This document shows positions 52,201-59,130 of a stretch of 64,000 nucleotides of DNA, in pieces. Source of the stretch: Saprospira grandis str. Lewin. GTDB taxonomy: Bacteria; Bacteroidota; Bacteroidia; Chitinophagales; Saprospiraceae. Position 1 is the first letter of the stretch. Each line of letters opens with the position of its first letter. The stretch is from NCBI RefSeq assembly GCF_000250635.1, contig NC_016940.1:806001-870000 (forward strand). Reading direction: 5' to 3'. The position numbers were made by a program, and so were the translations under genes. The notes under the pieces are model-generated. The model saw only the letters and a program-made list of their open reading frames with translations, did no database searches and was not told the DNA's origin.

Positions 52201-52272
52201 GCTAGGCCGCTGAGCCAGCAGACTTGCCCCTAGTCCCAAATAAAGCAGTAAACATAAATAGACTATCCTCAT
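49246..52272 (-). CDS. Exported tandem amidohydrolase
   Basis: 1008 residues with a signal peptide (MRIVYLCLLLYLGLGASLLAQ). Two amidohydrolase modules in tandem. The first (about 35-430) has the composite domain (YLFTNAHIQTGPKQLLKNAQLLIKKGKIVAVG) but YIYPSFIELSSNYG in place of the H-x-H motif. The second (about 575-980) keeps ITTGIIDEHSHI-type chemistry: LTTGIIDEHSHIAI, ISCHSYVQSE, NTFTHILEGYK and AINSDDAEMGRR (metal and catalytic Asp). Probably a periplasmic imidazolonepropionase/dipeptidase-type hydrolase with one dead and one live half. Confidence 0.85.
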   Translation of the reverse strand: MRIVYLCLLLYLGLGASLLAQRPSFPENGVVDQREGCYLFTNAHIQTGPKQLLKNAQLLIKKGKIVAVGQNLKLPQGAVEIDLAGKYIYPSFIELSSNYGLSAKPKKDNNQGRPQFLSDKKGPFSWNEAIRPEQRADQLFSPDKKAAKALRQAGFGLCLSQQKDGIARGSSALVFLGEESAQEMILKGEAAAHYSFSKGSSSQDYPSSLMGAIALLRQTYYDADYYQKQEAGLEYNRSLARFNELQDLPQFFEAKQRFNILRAHKIAQEFGKEYIFVGAGDEYRRLEALQAAKAKLVVPLNFPEAYDVSDPLDANFIKLGQMLHWELAPANPAALAEAGLAFSLTTEGLKKPTAIWASLRKAYAAGLSEEDLLAALTTQPASFLGLSEQVGTLEAGKWANFFISSAPILMENSQLLQHWVKGKVYSEANLQAADIRGTYSLNLAQKSYQISIEGKAFKPTAKLTFADSTQKPIKLKLDYHYPSLSLSGKFTADSTAPIIRISAQWKEGSIIGYAEDEKGNWLNVKGQRQAAFAPKKAAELPKRDSSLNWASKLRYPFTAFGHTAEQAPKQEVVLFKGATVWTNEKQGILENTDVLIENGKIKKIGKNIKLPKGAKLVDAQGKHLTTGIIDEHSHIAIQNGVNEGTQASSAEVRIGDVLNSDDVNIYRQLAGGVTSAQLLHGSANPIGGQAALIKFRWGVLPEELKYENAAPFIKFALGENVKQSNWGDRQNKRFPQTRMGVEQVYEDYFSRAQAYGEALKKDPENTRRDIELDALLEILNKERFISCHSYVQSEITMLMRVAERYNFRINTFTHILEGYKVADKMKEHGAGGSTFSDWWAYKAEVRDAIPYNAKILDAMDVVTAINSDDAEMGRRLNQEAAKGVKYGQMSEEEAWKMVTLNPAKLLRCDDQLGSIKKGKSADLVLWSDHPLSIYAKAEQTYVDGICYYSLERDQRLRAELKAERQRLIQKMLGAKSKGEPTQPAMPTEDKHYHCGDVQLNALGGWKVD

Positions 52273-52407
52273 ACGAAATAAAATTTGGTTTTTTGATATA
52301 ATTCCTAAGCGAAAGATACGCTATTTGGCCAATATAGGACTGTTTTTAGGCTGCTGCATTTTTTTTAGATAGACGCTTTTCTCTTATCCACTAAATGATT
52401 TTTATTT

Positions 52408-52547
52408 GGGGCCTCCCGCCTGCGGCGGGCGCTACGCTGCAGGGCTCGCAGGTCTGCTCGGCCCTGCGCAAAATTCGCTTTGCTCATTTTGCTGGGTCTG
52501 CGGCTTCGCCGCCCCCTTTCGCATCGCTAGGCCGTTTGGCCTTCGGC
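52408..52547 (+). repeat. Mosaic intergenic repeat, copy Q
   Basis: GGGGCCTCCCGCC start, core, CAAAATTCGC hairpin, GCATCGCTAGGCCG end with the TTTGGCCTTCGGCCA hairpin. 52273-52407 upstream holds the promoter region of the amidohydrolase gene with no clear box. Confidence 0.85.
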
Positions 52548-52551
52548 CATA

Positions 52552-52765
52552 GCTGCAGGTTAAAACCCGCAGCCAATTAACAAATGCATTTTCATGTTCA
52601 ATGGAGGGTTGAAACCCTCCATAAATAAACATCTTTTAGCCCTTCTTTGCGGCTAGGGCTTGGGCTCATTTTCTTGTTTAGTGAATAGCCTCAGGAGTAG
52701 AAAAGCGAACAAGGACTTTAGTCCGTCAGTTCGCTCAGTCAATAACCCTGGGCTTCAGCCCAGGG
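52552..52765. repeat. Cluster of short perfect hairpins
   Basis: GCTGCAGGTTAAAACCCGC (52552), GGAGGGTTGAAACCCTCC (52603-52620), GGACTTTAGTCC (52713-52724) and CCCTGGGCTTCAGCCCAGGG (52746-52765). Each is a stem with a very short loop and unrelated stem sequence, next to the minisatellite. No gene is seen here. Confidence 0.75.
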
Positions 52766-52793
52766 CCTTACAGCATGTTACAGTTGCGCTAAG

Positions 52794-53285
52794 CTATTCT
52801 GCAGATGCAGAACACCCCATCAAAACCTTTTTGTCCTATTCTGCAGCTGCAGAACACCTCATCAAAACCTTTTTGCCCTATTCTGCAGATGCAAAACACC
52901 ACATCAAAACCTTTTTGTCCTATTCTGCAGCTGCAGAACACCTCATCAAAACCTTTTTGCCCTATTCTGCAGATGCAAAACACCACATCAAAACCTTTTT
53001 GCCCTATTCTGCAGATGCAAAACACCACATCAAAACCTTTTTGCCCTATTCTGCAGATGCAAAACACCACATCAAAACCTTTACGCCCTATTCTGCAGTT
53101 GCAAAACACCACATCAAAACCTTTTTGCCCTATTCTGCAGATGCAAAACACCACATCAAAACCTTTACGCCCTATTCTGCAGTTGCAAAACACCTCATCA
53201 AAACCTTTACGCCCTATTCTGCAGTTGCAAAACACCACATCAAAACCTTTACGTCCTATTCTGCAGTTGCAGAACGGCATCTCGA
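52794..53285. repeat. 42-bp tandem repeat, about 11.7 units
   Basis: Eleven full units and a truncated twelfth, each CTATTCTGCAGATGC + AAAACACCACATC + AAAACCTTTTTGCC with variation at fixed positions (GATGC/GCTGC/GTTGC; CACCA/CACCT/CACCC; TTTTTG/TTTACG). The start of each unit is a near-palindrome, TTCTGCA-GA-TGCAGAA. The unit is a multiple of three, so long open frames run through on both strands; I regard these as non-coding. Confidence 0.92.
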
Positions 53286-53316
53286 AAGCTTGGTCCAGAA
53301 AAGTAGAAAAGAGGGA

Positions 53317-53350
53317 CAAAAAAAAGCGCCCGTCGGTAGACGGGCGCTTT
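53317..53350 (-). terminator. Terminator of the small exported protein gene
   Basis: AAAGCGCCCGTC / GACGGGCGCTTT with loop TACC, then T run on the minus strand. Confidence 0.85.
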
Positions 53351-53373
53351 AGGTCTAGGGCCAGAGGGCCTAA

Positions 53374-53865
53374 TTAGTTATCCATAAAAATGTTTTCTTC
53401 TTCGGCGGGGACAAAATACCAGCGGCGGAGATTCCCCTCATGCAATTGGTCTACGACCAGTTTACCATCTTCTAATTTGATGATGCGCATATCGTTCCAG
53501 CCCTTTACTTGTAGAAACTGGATAGAGTCCTTTCGGACTTGGAAATCAAAGATGCGGTCACGGCCACCGATATCCATCTTCCATTTATCTACCTTTTGTT
53601 TTTTGTACTTGGTTTTTTTTCCTCTTTTGACCTGAACTTTTTCTTTGAGGTCATAGAAATACATGACGATAGGGCCAGCTTGGGCGTTACAATCGATATA
53701 TTGACCATTGAGTTCTAAGTACTCCGTTTGCCAGGGGTGGCTTTTGAGTGTTTTCATGGTCTGTTTTTCTTCTTTGCTGGGCTTGTATTTTTTATTTTTC
53801 TGGGCCTGTAGCGGAAGGACCAAAAGGGCCAAAAAACAAGCAATGAATAATGATCTAAGGGGCAT
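53374..53865 (-). CDS. Small exported protein, lipocalin-like
   Basis: 163 residues. Signal peptide MPLRSLFIACFLALLVLPLQAQ. The mature part is basic at the start (KNKKYKPSKEEKQTMK) and then beta-rich (WKMDIGGRDRIFDFQVRKDSIQFLQVKGWNDMRIIKLEDGKLVVDQLHEGNLRRWYFVPAEEE), reminiscent of small lipocalin-like proteins of Bacteroidota. No catalytic motif. Transcribed with or after the lipoprotein gene 42 bases upstream, which has a similar beta pattern. Confidence 0.62.
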   Translation of the reverse strand: MPLRSLFIACFLALLVLPLQAQKNKKYKPSKEEKQTMKTLKSHPWQTEYLELNGQYIDCNAQAGPIVMYFYDLKEKVQVKRGKKTKYKKQKVDKWKMDIGGRDRIFDFQVRKDSIQFLQVKGWNDMRIIKLEDGKLVVDQLHEGNLRRWYFVPAEEENIFMDN

Positions 53866-53907
53866 AATAAGCGTTTAAGATTGATAAAAATGCGGTATGT
53901 AAAAGGC

Positions 53908-54294
53908 TTATGTTGCAGGTTTTTGCAATTTCCATTCCGCCTTTTCGCTCTGCAAAATTAGCAAACTATCGCTAAGTTCTATAATAGCGGTGGGGGGCAA
54001 TACTTTTGTAGGGTGTTGGTAGAAGAGGCTATCATTTCTAAAAAAGAAGCGAACGCTATCGGCATGAGGGGGAGTAACAAAGCTTTTGATGCGGAAGCTA
54101 TCGCGGGTAAAGGTATAGATGGGGTCGCCCATGGCTTGTCCAGCGATTTGCATTTGGGGGGTTTCGATATAGACCACCTCCCAAGAGCGGTAGAGCAGGT
54201 CTAGGTCAAACTTAGAGGATTGGGCTATTTTTTTTGGGCCAGAGCAGGCGCCGAGCAGAAAAAGCGCCATAGCGCTAGAAAGTAGGTACTTCAT
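53908..54294 (-). CDS. Small lipoprotein, lipocalin-like
   Basis: 128 residues. Signal peptide with lipobox (MKYLLSSAMALFLLGA-C). Short beta-strand pattern: LYRSWEVVYIETPQMQI, DSFRIKSFVTPPHADSVRFFFRNDSLFYQ, TAIIELSDSLLILQSEKAEWKLQ, similar to the following gene and to lipocalin-like envelope proteins. Function unknown. First of a likely two-gene unit. Confidence 0.62.
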   Translation of the reverse strand: MKYLLSSAMALFLLGACSGPKKIAQSSKFDLDLLYRSWEVVYIETPQMQIAGQAMGDPIYTFTRDSFRIKSFVTPPHADSVRFFFRNDSLFYQHPTKVLPPTAIIELSDSLLILQSEKAEWKLQKPAT

Positions 54295-54350
54295 AAGGTA
54301 TAGTTTAAAATTAAGAGCAAAAGAAAAGCCTGCCTTAGACTTTTGCGTCT

Positions 54351-54425
54351 AGAGGCGAGCGCAGCGAGCCGGCTGAGGGATGGGCAGCAGTGGCCCGCAG
54401 GGCCAGACCTAGGCGGCGCAGCCCC
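54351..54425 (-). repeat. Mosaic intergenic repeat, copy R (truncated)
   Basis: Only ~75 bases: AGAGGCGAGCGCAGCGAGCC, GGCTGAGGGATGGGCAGCAG, and AGGCGGCGCAGCCCC. The CGAGCAGACCTGCGAG core is missing, so this is a deleted or ancestral form. Confidence 0.75.
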
Positions 54426-54537
54426 AAAAACGGCAGAAAAACAAGAAGGTATTCATTTAGGGATAGAAGTAAAGCATTTTCTAAAAAAACTCGCTATCTT
54501 CCTGCTATAAAATTCCTTGGAAAAACCGCCCAATCTT

Positions 54538-57500
54538 ATGCAGGCCTCATCACTTGATTTACGATTTTTAGAGCAGCTCAAGCAGCGATTACAACTATCT
54601 AACCGCCGATCCATTTATTTGAATGCCTTGGCGGGGCGTTCTCGCAACCGTTTAAATTTGACGGATCTCAATCAGATTGAACCTCGTTTGGCGGAGCGAT
54701 TTGTTGAGTTATTATTGAGCAAGCCTAACTTCCGTTTACAGTTTCGGCCTACGGCAGAGCGTTGGCAGGAGGAGCCTGAATTGGGTCGAGTGATGCGTCG
54801 GCTCAACAATATGTTATTGGACCATCAGGATCATTTGGCGGAGCAGGGAGTGGCTACTTTTGGTTTTGGTTTTCCGATTATATTAAAAAGGGACCAAGAG
54901 GACCCTAGTCGGATCATCAAGGCGCCGCTTTTTGTTTGGTCTTTGGAGTTAAAGCGCAATTGGCGCAAAAGTAATGAGTGGACCTTAGAAAGAAGTGATG
55001 AATTTGCGCTTTCTAGCAATCGTTCCTTAGCGGCACATTTGCTCAAGGACATGAAAATCCGTTTATCTCCGCTCTACGATCATTTTATGGAAGATGGTTT
55101 ATTGGATGAGCGAGAAGTCATGCAGACGGTCGTGAAGCAACTGGCCCAATTGAGTCCAGAAAAGCAAGAAGCTGAGGTTCGGGAAGCGCTTTTGGCGAGT
55201 TGGAAAAAGGGCTTAGTTCCTTTGCCGACCCTTAAGGATGAGCTATTGGAGCTGACGGAGAATGGGCCAAAATTGGTTTGGGGTGGTTTATTTGGTTTGT
55301 ACAAGGGGCAAAAAGAGAGTTTGGCCCAGGACATACAGGAATTCATCCAACGATTTGATGAATTAGGGCAATTATTGCGGCCCATTGGGCAGGGAGAGTT
55401 TGGCGAGCAGGCGGTGCCCAAGCTCATGCAGCATAGCTTTCCGATGGTACCGACCGATCCTAGTCAGCAGCATCTTTTGCATGACCTATTTCGAGGAAAG
55501 CAGATTATTGTGCAGGGCCCTCCGGGTACGGGAAAGAGCCAGAGTTTGACGGCCGTATTGAGCAACCTACTCTCTAATGGGGCCCGTTGTTTGGTGGTTT
55601 GTGAGAAGAAGACCGCCCTAGATGTTTTGTACAACAACCTCAAGGAACTGGGTTTAGAGGAATTGGCAGTCATTGTGGAGGATTTATATCGAGACCGAGG
55701 GCCCTTAGTTCGTTCTATGCGGGCGCGTTTGCAGCAAAAGCAAAAAAGCTATAAGCCTTCTAGTCATTATTTGCGGACTTTGCAGAGCATGGCCGCTTAT
55801 AGTCAGCAACTACAGGGCTATCATGAGCAACTATTGGCGCAACTATCGGGAGAAAAGCGTTGGAGTGATTTGGTGGATGAGTATTTGGAGCTATCCAGCA
55901 GCTATGATCGCAGGCGGATTGCGGGCAAATTGAACCCCAAAGCCTTTAGCTTTGAAAATGTCGAGTTGGAAGAAATACTTAGAATTTTGGAAGAGGGCGA
56001 ACCTCTTTTTAGGGCCTTGGGCAGCCTACAGCATCCATTTAATGCCTTTAGTGATCATTTTTTTAGCAATGGAAACACGCATGCGGTCAAGCAAGAGCTA
56101 GGCAAAAAGCTAAGAGGCTTGCAAAACGCCTTGGATGCTGCGCAGAGCGATCTACTCTCCTACCTTTATGAGTATGAAAAGCTATTGGAAGATCATTATA
56201 GTGAGACCATGAGCTTTAAGGGCAAGGCCTTGGAGGAAATGCGTGACCTTATAGAAGATGGTTTTGAGACCAGCAAATACTTCTTTAATAAAAACACGGG
56301 TTTTTATCGCTCTTTGCTTCGTTCGGTGTCTAGCAAGTATAAAAAGCTACAAGACGATAAGGAAAAAGTAGTGGCCCATTATAAATTATTGCGCAGCTTT
56401 CATCAGCGGTACAACTACTTTGACTTTTCGTTTTTGAAGTTGGATGATATGGACATCATCATTTTTGAGGAAGTGCAGAAAAACATAGGGCAATACAGCA
56501 AAAAGTTGAGTGATTGGTACTTTGAGCGGACCAAAGACATCCAGCGTTTGGTGAATGAGCTGTCTTTGCAGAATGTGCATCCGCATGTAGATTTTAAGGG
56601 GCGGGTGCAAGAGCTCAGTCGCAACTTAGATGTTTTTGCAGAGAGTTATCGCAAGAGTAAAATCTTCAAGGTTGGCTTTCGTTTTGACAGCCCTATTTTG
56701 CGGCAGCGGCTCAATCATTTGGAGAACCTTTATGAGAACTTGGGGAAACTCTTGGAGCGTTTTGAGGCTGAATTTGAGGCCTATCATCGCTTGAAGTTTT
56801 TCTGGGAGCAGCTCAATACGGCAGAGCAGCAGGCCTTTCGGGCCCTTTCAGAGGCCGACCCGCCTGATTGGCAGGGGCATTTTAGATGCTGGTACATCTA
56901 TGAGCTTTTAGAGCGGCAAGATAAAGAGCGTTTACCTCAGGCCGAGAGCTATGCTCGTTTGCTCAAGTACTATGAGGAAGAGCAGGAGCGGATGCGCAAA
57001 GAATTGAAGCAGCATACCCTATTGCATTGGCGGGCCAAGCAGGCGCAGGCCGTAGATCAATTTAATCGAGAGAAAGCGCCCTTAAAAGTGCATTCCATTT
57101 ATAACCTCAGGGGGGCCAATGGGGGCAAGCGCACCCCATTGCGGCAAATCTTTGAGGCCGATCCGCAGCTATTTAGCAGTTTTTTCCCAGTATTGATGGT
57201 CAACCCTTCGGTAGCGGCGGCCATGTTGCCCTTAAAGCCCCATCTATTTGATGTGGTCATTTTTGATGAGGCCAGTCAATTGCGTTTGGAGGACACTTTT
57301 TCGGCCCTATTGCGGGGGCGGCTTAAGGTCATTTCTGGAGATAGTCAGCAGATGCCGCCCTCCGACTACTTTGCCAGTCGAGAATCGGCCTTTTTGGAAG
57401 AAGAGGAAGAGGATGAAAACGCCTGGGAACTAGAAAAAGAGGCGGTGGATTATTTGGCGGGCAGTGAGTCTTTACTGGAGTATTCTGTAGCTGATGGGCG

Positions 57501-58566
57501 TTATGAAGAGAGTTTTTTGCAGATTCACTATCGGAGTCGGCACCCCTACCTCATTGACTTTTCTAATGCGGCCTTTTATGGGAAGCGCCTGCGGCCAGTG
57601 CCGGCCCAGGAAGACTATTGTCCCATTGAGTTTCGGGCGATAAATGGTTTGTATGAAAACTCGACAAATCCGACGGAGGCGGAAGCGATTTTAGAAGAGT
57701 TATTGGCCCTTTATGAGCGACATAAAGCGCAACTGCCGGCTATAGGCGTGGCTACTTTTAACCTCAAGCAGCGCAACCTCATTTTAGAAAAAATGCAGGA
57801 GCGGATGAGTCAGTCAGAGAGCGAGGCCAATGCCTTTGAGGCCTTACAGGCAGCGGGTTTATTTGTCAAGAACTTAGAGAACATACAGGGAGATGAGCGA
57901 GACATCTTGCTTTTATCGACCACCTTTGGGCAGCGAGAAGATGGGCGTTTCATACAGAACTTTGGTCCGATCAACAGAGAGCGGGGCTATCGTTTATTGA
58001 ACGTATTGATTAGTCGGGCCAAGCAGAAAATTGTTCTTTTCTCGAGTATTCCGCAGCAGTACATTTTGCGTTATCGGGAGTTGATTCCTGAAGAGGGCAA
58101 CTATGGCAAGGCCATATTTTATGCTTATTTGGCCTATGCGCAGGCCGTTAGTGAGGGCAATGAGGCATTGCGGCAGCAGATTTTGGAATTAGTCTATACG
58201 CATTCGGACCAAAAGCAGCTAGAGGAATTTAATCCGGAGAGTCGTTTGGCGGGTTTTGCCCTGCGGTTCCATCGTTTTTTGTCCAAGCATTTGCCCGAGG
58301 GTTATCAGTTAGATTGGCAGGCGCAATTGGCGGGTTTGCAGATTCCCTTTTTGTTGAGAGATGGGCAGGGGCAGCCTAAGCTAGCCTTTTTCATAGATCT
58401 CTATCATGCGGATTATTCGGAGGAGGCCTATGCATGGGACTTCTTCCGTCGCGATTATTTACAGCGGATGAATATTCCTTTGGAGCGGGTTTGGACCTAC
58501 AGTTGGTGGAAGCAGACGGAGGCAGAACAAGCCAGAATTCGGGCGATTTTGCAAGATTTGGGGTAG
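54538..58566 (+). CDS. Large SF1 (Upf1-like) helicase with possible Vsr-type nuclease tail
   Basis: 1342 residues from ATG 54538; an upstream TTG at 54517 is rejected. ATPase motifs: VQGPPGTGKSQS (about 324-335), VVIFDEASQLRLED (about 904-917), ISGDSQQMPPSDYF (about 934-947), IHYRSRHPYLIDFSN (about 996-1010), LENIQGDERDILLLSTTFG (about 1113-1131) and LNVLISRAKQKIVLFSS (about 1157-1173). Between motifs I and II lies a ~570-residue insertion. The last ~75 residues, LAFFIDLYHADYSEEAYAWDFFRRDYLQRMNIPLERVWTYSWW, resemble the Vsr/MTES_1575-like endonuclease module that ends many DUF4011-type helicases; the usual Glu of its I-E-x-D motif is replaced. Such proteins are associated with phage defence; not proven here. 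Confidence 0.8.
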   Translation: MQASSLDLRFLEQLKQRLQLSNRRSIYLNALAGRSRNRLNLTDLNQIEPRLAERFVELLLSKPNFRLQFRPTAERWQEEPELGRVMRRLNNMLLDHQDHLAEQGVATFGFGFPIILKRDQEDPSRIIKAPLFVWSLELKRNWRKSNEWTLERSDEFALSSNRSLAAHLLKDMKIRLSPLYDHFMEDGLLDEREVMQTVVKQLAQLSPEKQEAEVREALLASWKKGLVPLPTLKDELLELTENGPKLVWGGLFGLYKGQKESLAQDIQEFIQRFDELGQLLRPIGQGEFGEQAVPKLMQHSFPMVPTDPSQQHLLHDLFRGKQIIVQGPPGTGKSQSLTAVLSNLLSNGARCLVVCEKKTALDVLYNNLKELGLEELAVIVEDLYRDRGPLVRSMRARLQQKQKSYKPSSHYLRTLQSMAAYSQQLQGYHEQLLAQLSGEKRWSDLVDEYLELSSSYDRRRIAGKLNPKAFSFENVELEEILRILEEGEPLFRALGSLQHPFNAFSDHFFSNGNTHAVKQELGKKLRGLQNALDAAQSDLLSYLYEYEKLLEDHYSETMSFKGKALEEMRDLIEDGFETSKYFFNKNTGFYRSLLRSVSSKYKKLQDDKEKVVAHYKLLRSFHQRYNYFDFSFLKLDDMDIIIFEEVQKNIGQYSKKLSDWYFERTKDIQRLVNELSLQNVHPHVDFKGRVQELSRNLDVFAESYRKSKIFKVGFRFDSPILRQRLNHLENLYENLGKLLERFEAEFEAYHRLKFFWEQLNTAEQQAFRALSEADPPDWQGHFRCWYIYELLERQDKERLPQAESYARLLKYYEEEQERMRKELKQHTLLHWRAKQAQAVDQFNREKAPLKVHSIYNLRGANGGKRTPLRQIFEADPQLFSSFFPVLMVNPSVAAAMLPLKPHLFDVVIFDEASQLRLEDTFSALLRGRLKVISGDSQQMPPSDYFASRESAFLEEEEEDENAWELEKEAVDYLAGSESLLEYSVADGRYEESFLQIHYRSRHPYLIDFSNAAFYGKRLRPVPAQEDYCPIEFRAINGLYENSTNPTEAEAILEELLALYERHKAQLPAIGVATFNLKQRNLILEKMQERMSQSESEANAFEALQAAGLFVKNLENIQGDERDILLLSTTFGQREDGRFIQNFGPINRERGYRLLNVLISRAKQKIVLFSSIPQQYILRYRELIPEEGNYGKAIFYAYLAYAQAVSEGNEALRQQILELVYTHSDQKQLEEFNPESRLAGFALRFHRFLSKHLPEGYQLDWQAQLAGLQIPFLLRDGQGQPKLAFFIDLYHADYSEEAYAWDFFRRDYLQRMNIPLERVWTYSWWKQTEAEQARIRAILQDLG

Positions 58567-58570
58567 TTTT

Positions 58571-58709
58571 GGGGCCTCCGTCTCGCTACGCTCGTCGGCG
58601 CTACGCTGCGGGGCTCGCAGGTTTGCTCGGCCCTGCGGCGGCTTTGCCGCCTAGGTCTGGCCTAACGGCCACCCGCTCCGCATCGCTAGGCCGTCGGGCC
58701 TTCGGCCCT
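58571..58709 (+). repeat. Mosaic intergenic repeat, copy S
   Basis: Directly follows the helicase stop codon: GGGGCCTCCGTCTCGC, core with GGCGGCTTTGCCGCC, GCATCGCTAGGCCG and a GGGCCTTCGGCCC hairpin. Confidence 0.85.
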
Positions 58710-58719
58710 TATAAAAAGC

Positions 58720-58753
58720 AAAAGCCGCTTTTCTGTATAGAAAAGCGGCTTTA
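58720..58753. terminator. Bidirectional terminator between helicase and SRP RNA genes
   Basis: AAAGCCGCTTTTCT pairs with AGAAAAGCGGCTTT around GTAT, with A- and T-rich flanks. Confidence 0.82.
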
Positions 58754-58784
58754 TATATTTGGCTTAGTTATAGGCATAAAAAAA

Positions 58785-58876
58785 GAGCCCGACCTGCACG
58801 GAGCGCTCAACCACCTACCCTTGCTTCGTTTCCGACCTGGGGGAGTTCAGTAGGAGCTGCTCCTGCCTCTTGGCTC
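58785..58876 (-). ncRNA. ffs: Small signal recognition particle RNA (4.5S type)
   Basis: 92 nt. On the minus strand the apical domain reads CCCCCAGGTCGGAAACGAAG followed by CAAGGGTAGG, the conserved SRP RNA hairpin (GGAA-type tetraloop and internal loop) that binds Ffh. The ends GAGCC...GGGCTC close the long helix, and a T7 run follows as terminator. No Alu domain, as in most Gram-negative bacteria. Confidence 0.9.
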
Positions 58877-58881
58877 GGTAG

Positions 58882-58912
58882 CAAATATACGTTCATTTTG
58901 CGGAATTGCAAA
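58882..58912 (-). promoter_or_regulatory. Promoter of the SRP RNA gene
   Basis: TTTG, 19 bases, TATATTTG, then the RNA 5' end 6 bases on. This is an exact match to the Bacteroidota TTTG-N19-TAnnTTTG promoter. Confidence 0.85.
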
Positions 58913-58956
58913 TTTTGCTTCCTTTTTTTTGCGGATTGGTCCAATTTGCGGGTTGG

Positions 58957-59116
58957 GGGCGGCGCAGCCGCCTGGCCCGCAGGGCCCTTGGCCTACCGCT
59001 GCGGAAGGGTGGCCTGAAAGGCCAGACCGAAGCCCTCAGGGCTGAGGGCCGAGCAGGCTTGCGAGCCCTGCAGCATAGGGGCGGCCGCCCCAAATAGAAG
59101 GGCGGCCGCAGGCCCC
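58957..59116 (-). repeat. Mosaic intergenic repeat, copy T
   Basis: Starts GGCGGCGCAGCCGCC, carries GGGCCGAGCAGGCTTGCGAG as its core and ends GCGGCCGCAGGCCCC. Lies between the SRP RNA promoter and the T9SS gene. Confidence 0.85.
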
Positions 59117-59130
59117 AGAAAAATAGTTAT

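Noticed and set aside
52794-53285. CRISPR array
   Set aside because: Units are contiguous with no unique spacers and no cas genes are nearby.
52660-53352. Open frames of 163-230 residues across the 42-bp tandem repeat on both strands
   Set aside because: They arise because the unit length is a multiple of three without stops; no start signals, and similar length in competing frames.
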